64,000 nucleotides of DNA. Source: Schizophyllum amplum. Lineage: Eukaryota; Basidiomycota; Agaricomycetes; Agaricales; Schizophyllaceae. How positions within the stretch are numbered: the stretch's first letter is position 1; the number at the start of each line of letters is the position of its first letter. Shown in pieces: positions 55,929 through 64,000 of this stretch. The DNA is taken from contig VDMD01000022.1 in NCBI GenBank assembly GCA_007026445.1, positions 372,001 to 436,000 of the forward strand, read 5' to 3'. The notes under the pieces are model-generated. The model searched no databases and was not told the DNA's origin. It worked only from the letters and a program-made list of their open reading frames with translations. A program made the translations under genes and the position numbers.

Positions 55929-57449
55929 CTAGAAGTCTTCGTCGAGAACGCTGCAAGGGAGGTCAACAACTATGGACACGCTCACGACGACCAAAGGTAC
56001 TCACAATGACTTGCCCTGGGGCTTGGCCTCACCAGTGTTGTTAACGGACGCCATCTTGTAGTCCGAGACACGCTTCTCGAAGAAGTTGGTCTTGCCCTGG
56101 AGCGAGATCATGTCCATGAAGTCGAAGGGGTTCGTGACATTGTAGATCTTCTCGTTGCCGAGGGAGAGAAGCAGGCGGTCGGCGACGAACTCGATGTACT
56201 GGCACATGAGCTTCGAGTTCATGCCGATGAGGCTGCAGGGCAGCGCATCTAGGATACTAGTTAGCGAAAGGCGTGCGATGCTGAGACGGAGCACGTACCA
56301 GTCAAGAACTCCTGCTCGATGGCAACGGCCTCCATGATGATGCGACGAACGACGTCCTGGTGCGGGCGACGGCGGAGGTGGGCGAACAGCAGGCAAGCGA
56401 AGTCCGTGTGCATGCCCTCGTCGCGAGTGATGAGCTCGTTGGAGAAGGTCAAGCCAGGCATCAAGCCACGCTTCTTGAGCCAGAAGATGCTGGCGAAGCT
56501 GCCGGAGAAGAAGATACCCTCGACGGCGGCGAAGGCGACGAGGCGGATGCCGAACGACGAGCGGTCGTCGTTGATCCAACGAAGAGCCCACTGAGCCTTG
56601 CGCGCGACGCAGGGGATAGTCTCGACGGCGTTGAAGAGGTGGTCGCGCTCGGTCGGGTCGCGGATGTAGGTGTCGATGAGCAGGGAGTAGGTCTCCGAGT
56701 GGATGTTCTCCATCATAATCTGGAAACCGTAGAAGCAGCGGGCCTCAGGGACCTGCACTTCACCGGAGAAGCGCTCCAAGAGGTTTTCGTTGACGATGCC
56801 ATCCGAGGCGGCGAAGAAGGCGAGGACATGGGAGATGAAGTGGCGCTCGTTGTCGTTCATGCGGTTCTGCCAGTCGTGCAGGTCCTTGGACAAATCCATC
56901 TCCTCCGCCGTCCAGAAGGAAGCTTCAGCCTTCTTGTACATTTGCCAGATCTAGGACGCGTCAGTACGCGTCGCAAAGAGCGATAACCGCGTGGCGCACC
57001 TCAGGGTATTGAATGGGGAACAGAACGAAACGACGAATGGAGTCCTTCAGCAGAGGCTCCTCGGCTGGTGAAGAGTGATAAGCGCGACGCGTCGCGACGT
57101 GATAAGATAGGCCACTTACACTCAGGGAGATCGACCTCGCCAACGTACTGGAAGCGCCAGTCATCCTCGTCGGTCGTGTCCTGGAGCTCGGTGTTCTTCT
57201 CCTTGACCTCGTCCGTGACAGATGCCGGTGAGACAGAGCGCTTCTTGTCATCGACCATCTTCTTGGCGGAAGGCTTGGTAGGCGACTCCAGCGAGAACTT
57301 CTCGAGAGCGGCAGCAGCCTGTGTAAAGGCGAGGTCAGACGCGACACGACGCGACGGCATAGCACGATGCGTACCTTCTTGCTCGGCGTGGGGCCGGGCG
57401 TCGTCGCACGCGTAACGCGGACAGGAGAGGTAGCGCGGGAAGAAGACAT
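55929..57449 (-). CDS. RNR2: Ribonucleotide reductase small subunit
   Basis: The R2 subunit supplies the tyrosyl radical to make dNTPs. Readable: [38 protein letters not shown] (metal-ligand region), [49 protein letters not shown] (E/Y/H cluster), [42 protein letters not shown] and [13 protein letters not shown]. The C-terminal exon near 55929-55955 gives SFVLDEDF, the tail that docks on the large subunit. Seven or so exons. The N-terminus (start 57449) is Ser/Thr/Pro-rich with TP and SP sites, as in cell-cycle-regulated R2 proteins. Intact frame. Confidence 0.95.
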
Positions 57450-58061
57450 GATGTTAGGCGGGAAGAGAAAGGCGGGTGCAGGTAAGACCAAGTGGGAGGT
57501 GGTGGTCGGGAGCGAAGAGACGCGAACCACAAAACTGCCCCTTAAAAACAAAACTGCCCGTTATGGTCACATCACGGTAAACACGGTGCATGTGATCGCG
57601 TCCGTTGACGCGACGCGCGTCGCGTCCAAACAAATGACCGCGTCGCGACCGGTCTCGTCCGACCTGATCAGACCCGTATCAGATTAGATGCCAAACTCCC
57701 ATGCGCCGCAGGCGTCATTACTGATGTTCGACTTTCACGACCGCGAAGACGAGGTCTGCGCAGGGTCTGCGCAACGTCAGCAATTCAACTCTTCGTCAGC
57801 ATTTCAGTCGTCGCGTCAAGAGCATGACATTTCATGCTCAGGTCGAACCTGGTCGAACCACCATTCCGTGCGAGGCGTCGCGCTTGTTGCATGCCCTCGC
57901 CGTTCCATCCTGTGGCGCGGACATCGGAATCTGTTCGGGAGCGGCCAGCCCAGCATTGCGACTGCCAAGGTGTCCGGTCATATACAACACTCGTCGAATG
58001 GTCACAAAGTTACTTATGGACGCAGGTCTTCTCATGTTGTAAGTACAGGACATCGAAAAGG
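57450..58061. other. Intergenic region, RNR2 to the acyltransferase
   Basis: 612 bp, including the RNR2 promoter with the CG palindromes. No gene supported by splice signals. Confidence 0.5.
57607..57626. promoter_or_regulatory. Palindromic MCB-like element upstream of RNR2
   Basis: GACGCGACGCGCGTCGCGTC is a 20-bp perfect palindrome 158-177 bp upstream of the RNR2 start. It contains ACGCG cores on both strands. In yeasts the MBF (Mbp1-Swi6) factor binds ACGCG(T) and drives RNR and other S-phase genes. A second CGCGTCGCGACC run lies at about 57639. Confidence 0.55.
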
Positions 58062-59423
58062 TCAAGCAAGCACGGCGGTACCCGGTTTCAAAGACAGAAC
58101 ACCCTCCGCAATAATTGGCCGTCCTTCGCGTACCCGGGCTTCCGCACCCTTCAAGTCCATGACGATGCTGAACAGCGTCGCACTGCTATACTCCCCGCTC
58201 ACCTCCCGGCAGATTGAAGTCGGGTAGCCCTCCTCATCCTCCAGCATCGGCTCAATGTCCTCCATCTTCGTCACTTTCCTCTCCTTCAGCAGCGTCGTAA
58301 TGCGCTCCAGCCGCGGCACCGAGTCCTGCCACAGAATCGCCGGGTCCGTACGCCCCACATGCGGCTGCAGGAAGTGGTTCGTGTGCACGACGCAGCCTGA
58401 GCCGCCGTTGTCTTCAATGCGCACGATGTCTGCTACGCTGCACTCGAGGCCGACCGCCGGCGCGGTTGCATCTGCGATTATTATGTGGCACGCAGCTGCG
58501 ACGCCGGCGCCCTCGAGCCGCTCCACCGCCGCGGCGCGCGACTCGGATTCGAGCACGGTGCGTAAGGCGAGATGCGTGGGCAGGGCGTCGAAGCGGACGC
58601 CCGTAGCGCGGATGGCGTTCAGAGTGACGCCAACGCCGCGGTCGTTCAGCCCGATCTTGCCGATGATACCAGCCTCGGTGATCATGCTGATGGATGGCTT
58701 CCCCGACTGGGCGATGTGGCAGAGGACGAGATTGGCCTTCTGAGATGGTAGCCACTGGGAATGGGTGAGTGGTACGTTCCGGTGGACTCGATGGGTGGCT
58801 CCCTGGACCAAGGAATTGTACTCACGTCCCAGTTTTGCGCTATGAAAGCGGATCCGTCCCCGAAGTAGCTGAGTGCCGTACAGCCGTCGCTCTCCGCCTT
58901 CTTCGCCATCCCGTATGCGATTTCCGTCCGCACGTTGAGGGCAAGGATAGCGAGGAAAGGTTGTCCCGCGCCTTCAGCTAGACCTGCAAAGTTTTTCCAT
59001 CTTCAGCCGCCTGTTGTAGGCCTTGCATTACTACTGCACCGCTCGCGATCCTGTCGCGTCGGTCCCAAACAATCCTTGACATACTAACCCTTCATCTCCT
59101 CCACATAAGGTGCCCATTTCGATTCGAGATAAGGTAGAAACTTGGCCGCCTCCTCGCAGACGGCGTCCCACTTGAGCATAGCCGTCCTCTCGAAGAACTC
59201 TGCATAGAAAGCAAAGCAAGCGGCTACTTGGGACGACGCTGCAGTCCCGTGTGCGAGACCGATCTATCAGCATATAGATCAGCAGGAGAATCACGCTTGT
59301 CGAACGCGTCGACAGTGAGCAGGATGCGTAGAACGGGTCGATGATTTGACTGGCAGGCGTGCATCTAGGTCACGTCTCTTCACCTACCTCGCGAGGAGTT
59401 CCAGAGCAGTGCACGACGAGCAT
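58062..59423 (-). CDS. Ntn-hydrolase, penicillin acyltransferase-like (peptidase C45)
   Basis: Related to the acyl-CoA:6-aminopenicillanic acid acyltransferase family. The start at 59423 gives MLVVHCSGTPRE, then IGLAHGTAASSQVAACFAFYAEFFERTAMLKW, VEEMKG, LAEGAGQPFLAILALNVRTEIAYGM, SDGCTALSYFGDGSAFIAQNWD and, after the next intron, WLPSQKANLVLCHI. The Gly-Cys in SDGCTAL is the self-cleavage site that frees the N-terminal Cys nucleophile. Then PSISMITEAGIIGKIGLNDRGVGVTLNAI, GSGCVVHTNHFL, and a C-terminal EGVLSLKPGTAVLA. Five exons or so. Basidiomycetes are not known penicillin makers; the substrate is probably another amide. Confidence 0.87.
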
Positions 59424-59675
59424 GGAGGGCGGATGAAAGCGTGTATGGTTGGGGCACGATAAGGTCGAACCCCGACTCCTTGCCGACTCCCTTGAAGTTG
59501 GACTACCGCCAGCTTACATACATATGATCAACCAGAGGCGACTCTTGTTGGAAGGCATTGCGACCTTCTAGCGCTCACCTATGGACGGACTGCGAGAGGA
59601 TGCGACAACTCGGTTCAGTCAAAACATGTGTGTATATGATTTGGGCATATGGCAGTGATTGTCTGCTAAGATATC
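59424..59675. other. Intergenic region
   Basis: 252 bp between the acyltransferase start and tRNA-Ala. No gene seen. Confidence 0.4.
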
Positions 59676-59747
59676 GGGCGTTTGGCGCAGCGGTAGCGCG
59701 TTCGCTTTGCATGCGAAAGGTCAAGGGTTCAAACCCCTTAACGTCCA
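59676..59747 (+). tRNA. tRNA-Ala (anticodon TGC)
   Basis: A 72-nt cloverleaf without an intron. The acceptor GGGCGTT pairs with AACGTCC (one G-T), the D arm is GCGCAGCGGTAGCGC, the anticodon stem-loop TTCGC-TTTGCAT-GCGAA gives TGC, and the T arm is AAGGGTTCAAACCCCTT. The discriminator base is A. Confidence 0.95.
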
Positions 59748-60549
59748 TTCCCGAGTGAAGACAGACGGTGTCTTTTTGCCATGCTTCGAGGAATGAAAAT
59801 CGTATCTGGATTCTGAACGCAGGGCCGGCAAGAAGACGCCCAAGACTTCATCAGACCTCCGACCTGTCATGGCAAAGATTGATCCATATGTATCCCTTCG
59901 ACAGTACGCACCACCAGTACGCACCACCTAGTAGTGTACAACATCAAGTGCGCACATCCGACGCCACTCACATCCTATCCTCCAAAGCTACTTGAAAGAC
60001 CTTTATTGATACGTGAAATTCTGTATGTTACACTTCTCTTGAACTATTACTCGAGCACCGATGACAGTAGTAAGTATATGAGGGCAGCCACTAGGGAAAC
60101 AGACGAGATTCGCGCTGGGTACGAACAATCACGCACGCACGGGACGGACGGGCAGGTAGGCGTGCGAGCGGAACGGCAGGCGCGGGTAGGGACAGTGCTA
60201 TATGAACACAAGAATAATTGAGTCCGGGAGATGGAAACGGGCACGGCGACAGAGATTGGCCGGCGTGACGAGTAGTAATGGGAGTGGGGAGGGAGGTACG
60301 TGAGGGAAGAAGACAAGATAAATACCAAAACGGATACCGAGGATGGCCACCGCAAGGAGCGACATGAGAAAGTTATGCTTCAGAATCCGAGAAAAAGTGT
60401 ATGTGTATAGATGAGCGGATGGTTGCGGACGGATGGGCGACGGGACGGACAGAGGGACCAATGCAATGATGATGATGAGGAGCAGGTGGCGGACAAGTTG
60501 AAGGAAGGGCAGGAGCGTCTAAGCGCACATTGAGGACGCGCACGACGCT
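59748..60549. other. Intergenic region
   Basis: 802 bp between tRNA-Ala and the bZIP stop codon. Contains a direct duplication CAGTACGCACCACC (59900-59926). No gene supported. Confidence 0.5.
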
Positions 60550-62768
60550 CTACGCCCGCCTCCCCAGGCTGAGACTGCGCATGCTCTCTTCCAGCATAGA
60601 CGCGCACTTGTCCGTCGAGCACTTCTCGCGGAGCGTCGGCCGGATCGGCTTTTGCAGGCTGTCGTTCGACTTCAGCGACGCCATCGACGGTGTCGGCGAC
60701 TTTGGCGCCTGCGCAGGCGCCGCCTCCACATCGACGACCTTCAACACAGCCTTGCCCTCCAACACCCTGCGGACCTTGTCGCTGTCCAGAGATCCTGCAA
60801 GACCATCAGCTTCAGTCATATCGCCAAACAAAGCATACACTTACCATGCGACGACGACGATGACACGCCAGAAGCCGGCGCACCAGAGAACGCGTCCCAG
60901 AACGCGCTGCCGAGCTTGCCGATCAGCGTCTGGGAGGCGACCATCGCAGCCGCGGCGGCCTCCTTGTGCTGCTGTTGCTTCTCTTCGTGCCCATTTGGCG
61001 CCTTGCTCCTTTGCGACGTCTCCTTGCCTTCCTTCACCGACGGCAATGCGGCTGCGAGCGACGACATTGACGACAAGCCCGTGCCCGTGTGCTTGCCAGA
61101 GAGCAAGCTTGAAAGGGAAGGAGATGTGGTAGGCGCCTTGAAGTACGCGGGACGCAGAGCACCAGCCAGGCCAGAGAGATACGGGCCGTGAGGCTGGGCT
61201 GGGCCAGTGTAGAAGGGAGACGGGGAGCCCGGTGGCGAGGGCGTCGTGTGCGACGACGATGGGGAGTAGGGCGTGGGAGGCTGGTGCTGCGGGGGGTGGC
61301 TGGCCGCCATCTTCGACCAGAGGTGCATGCGATATCTACGCAAGGATCGCGTCAGCGTCAGGCAGCATGAAAGAAATGTGTCACGTACGCGTCGAGGGAC
61401 TTCATCGTAAACATCTCCCGGTCGGCGAAGCTATCGAAGCCCGCCTTGTTGGGCACGATGCCGCCAACTTGTGCGTTGAGGTTCGGGTTGAGGTTTTCGT
61501 TCATGGCCGGGTTGATGTTCTCCTGGAGGGCCTTGCGGCGGGCTTCCTTCTCCGAGTCCTGCGACTCCATGGACCCGAGCTCGAACGGCGACGGGACGAG
61601 GACGGTGTGCACCGGAGTGATACCGCTGCCCATGCCCCAGCCGCCCCAGAAGGCAGAGCCGGCGTTCGGGCTGAGGTCCTTCTGGGTATTGGGCTTGAGG
61701 AGCTTGTCGTCGCCGGAAGCAGTGGCGGGGGGAGTGGATGGGCCGGCAGCGGCGTTGGAGGTGGCTTCCAGCATCTCCTGGACACTGACGAGCTCCTTGG
61801 GAGGGGGAAGCTCGACGGAGCCAGTGCGGCCTGCCAACAAGGCCTGCTTGAGGGTCTCGACCTCCTTCCGCAAGGCCTGGTTCTCGTGCTGAGTGCTCGT
61901 GAGATCGGTGCGAATAGCGTCCAGCAGACGATCCCGCTCGGCGATGTCGAACTCGAGGTGAGTGATGTATTCTGTGTGATGAGTCAGATAGGGTCACGCG
62001 AAAAACCCGAAGACAATTACCCTTGCGACGAACTCTGAAATTCCGGGCGCTGATCTTGTTGCGCAGCTGGCGTTTCTCCTTGCTCGACATTTTCGACAGC
62101 ACCTCTGGCGACGGCCGCCAGTCTTCCTCGCCCATGTCGTCGCTGGCGGAGAGCGCCGGGGATGCGGCTTGATAGACGATAGGGGACGGAGGGGCGACCT
62201 TCTTCGCCGCGCGCGTCTTGGTGATGCCACCGCTCGCGACCGTGCCCTGCCTCTTGGACCCATGGCCGGCAGTCTTGACGGGCTGGATCGTGAGCATGAT
62301 CTTCTCTTCTGGCTTGACCGGCTGCGGCTGCGGCTCAGGCTGTGGCTCGGGCTGGGCCTCCTGCTCCTCGTCTTCGACGATGGCGGTGGGGGACTCCATG
62401 AGCTGAGGGTCGATGCCCATGTTCGAGGCGGCGTAGTTTGCGTCGACCATGGGCGAGGGCTCGAATGCTGACAGAACGGCTGACCCGCTGCCGAAAATGT
62501 CGTCTTTCATCTGGTGATCGCCAGCAAACATGGCCGCAAAGTCCCAGTCGGAGCCCTGGGTCTGCGGAAAGGTGTGGAGGGTGTCGTTGAGCGGGCTAGG
62601 GGTGGCGAGATGGGAGTAGTGGGACTGCGGGGAGGAGGCGTTTGAGGCGCTGGACGGATTTGAGTCGTTGTTGTTGGCGAACAAGTCGAGGTTGAAAATC
62701 TCGGAGATGATGTCGTGCTGGCCGGGCTGGGCAAACGGCGGCGCCTGCGACGGACTCTCGACGGACAT
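60550..62768 (-). CDS. bZIP transcription factor
   Basis: Four exons. The first (62768-62021) ends in the basic region; the others begin at 61971, about 61335 and about 60800. Residues 1-225 are acidic and Pro/Gln-rich. The basic region is KEKRQLRNKISARNFRVRRK, then EYITHLE; NxxSARxFRxRRKEY fits the bZIP DNA-contact pattern. The zipper follows with Leu/Ile at heptads (HLEFDIAERDRLL, ALRKEVETLKQALL). The long C-terminal half is Ser/Pro-rich with two FWGGWGMG- and FWDAFSG-type hydrophobic patches, possibly activation or cofactor sites. The final exon ends MLEESMRSLSLGRRA. Target genes unknown. It may match the conserved Agaricomycete bZIP family whose members carry this NKISARNFRVRRKEY core. 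Confidence 0.88.
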
Positions 62769-63514
62769 GGCGGCAGATCGCAAAGAGATGATGATGGCAG
62801 AAAGAGAAAGACAACGACAACGAGGGTCGTCGGCACCACGGCACCACACCGCTGACTAAGCGCCACCTGTCTTACGCGTTCAAGCCGTCACGGCGATCGC
62901 CGGCCGCGTGTTTTCGGAACGCAGTGGAATCTTCCGTGTTGCTGCCCCGACGCGTCGACGTGTGCCTGTTGTGGCCGCAATGTGAACAGGCTGCAGAGAA
63001 ATGCGAAGGAAAGTGCGACGGAACCGCAAAAGGACGCCTTTCAACCACGACGAGAAAAAGGTTGAAAACTGACCTCAAACAGTGCTTCTTCCCAGCCATA
63101 ACGCGATGCATCGATGAGGCTTCGGCAAGCCATCTCAGAAGAACAAGCCTGATGTGGGTAAGGTTCGGAGAGAAGGAGGCGCAGCTGCATGATTCACTGG
63201 GCTGCGACCAGACTGCGGCGTGGCTTCCCTCCCACCAGTCGTGGAACTTATCAGATGATGAGGGGTCGAGACTTGCATAATCGGACGGGGGTCAGCGAGC
63301 AGACTCGATGAGGAGGAGAAGGAAAAGATACGCGTTATGTGCAGGACGCGACGCGACGACGACGCGCGTCTCTTTGTGTAGTAGAGACGCGTCATCTCAC
63401 GTGCGACGTCACGAGCTTGTTGAACTAGGGAAGCTGCACGTTACACCTCTCTTCGCCGCTCGATTGTCCATATCCGAACTGTCTTTGAGTGTAAGTGGTA
63501 TCATCTTTTCAATC
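62769..63514. other. Intergenic region with CG-rich regulatory cluster
   Basis: 746 bp. 63345-63410 holds GACGCGACGCGACGACGACG, ACGCGT (near 63390), then CACGTG and a CRE-like GACGTCAC. This cluster faces both the bZIP gene and the doubtful gene at 63515. Confidence 0.5.
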
Positions 63515-63805
63515 ATGGTCATCGATTCTGCTAGATATAAAGGGACAACTCAAGAACCAGTGAGTGTCATGGTTTGTCGACCGACGAATTTAATCTAACA
63601 TCTCTAGTCCTTCCTCGAGGACGCGTCCGGCAGCAGTCCTGGACGCACACAGGTATTGCGATGCCTCGCGGGCTGCATCAAAAAAGCTGCCCTGGGGCCT
63701 GGAATCGAAGTGATCGAGGACACCTTTCAGGATTTCCTTTCCGTCATTCGTTTAGCACTCGGACTCCCCCCAAGCACAATCTTCGCAGCCGCGAAGCCTT
63801 ACTAA
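63515..63805 (+). CDS. Possible small gene, 80 residues
   Basis: join(63515..63559, 63608..63805) gives an open frame: 15 codons ending QEP, a 48-nt GT-AG intron with branch-like TCTAACAT, then SFLEDASGSSPGRTQVLRCL and ending in PSTIFAAAKPY with TAA at 63803-63805. The amphipathic part (IKKAALGPGIEVIEDTFQDFLSVIRLALGL, interrupted here for length) could be one helix pair. I do not recognise it. It may instead be an exon of a longer gene leaving the window. Confidence 0.35.
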
Positions 63806-64000
63806 CCTCACAAATAGGGACGAGTTTCAACGTGTGGCAGAGCAATGCGTTTCTGCTGAAGGCTAATTTACTTCCTCATTCATTCGCGCTCACTGGTGCG
63901 GCGTCTTCGTCGCGCTTTCCACCACCACTTAGCCACGCCCCATGCCTCCCGTCTCTTTGCATTTCTACCAAGCATGGAATATTGCAACGCTCTAAGCCAG
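63806..64000. other. Window end
   Basis: Last 195 bp. No feature supported. Confidence 0.3.

Overview
The window reads as nuclear DNA of a filamentous basidiomycete, most likely an Agaricomycete of the wood-decay type. The evidence is many short GT-AG introns of about 48-60 nt (7 to 15 per larger gene), a GC-rich coding sequence, a heme-motif P450 of the CYP63-like type ([12 protein letters not shown]), fungal LYS2-type aminoadipate reductase, fungal aspartokinase, an exomer ChAP protein, and short secreted Cys proteins. All exon boundaries were read by eye from splice signals and frame continuity.

Layout. 1-2.3 kb: 3' part of a P450. 2.5-17.8 kb: mostly single-copy genes (FN3-like/coiled-coil protein, 3-beta-HSD-type reductase, luciferase-domain DUF5519 protein, condensin SMC2, MDR oxidoreductase, intron-containing tRNA-Glu) ending in a tandem pair of GFA/CENP-V-type zinc proteins. 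About 18.07-34.56 kb is an accessory island. It has two diverged inverted arms (about 18.07-23.26 and 30.25-34.56 kb), each carrying a divergent pair of genes for 71-residue secreted 4-Cys proteins. Between the arms lie the 3' half of an intact GNAT acetyltransferase gene and a complete LYS2 gene. The right arm holds a decayed copy of the GNAT 5' half. The left arm has two later-looking palindromic insertions that the right arm lacks.

34.7-53.8 kb: aspartokinase, a CCCH/MOV10-like helicase full of single-base frame breaks, a coiled-coil protein, an exomer ChAP, an F-box/LRR-like protein, a secreted EEP nuclease-fold protein, an EXPERA/TMEM97-like protein, an HSP20-domain protein and a NIPA Mg2+ transporter. 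Several of these also show one-base frame slips, which points to assembly error or regional decay. 54.5-55.8 kb: a 1,270-bp non-autonomous DNA transposon with nested hairpin ends and an 11-bp target duplication (MULE-like). 55.9-62.8 kb: ribonucleotide reductase small subunit, a penicillin-acyltransferase-like Ntn hydrolase, tRNA-Ala and a bZIP factor. The last 1.2 kb is mostly intergenic, with one doubtful small gene.

The genes do not form one cluster. LYS2 (lysine) and aspartokinase (threonine/methionine) are neighbours but belong to separate pathways in fungi. The most unusual part is the inverted duplication with its secreted-protein quartet and the mobile hairpins.
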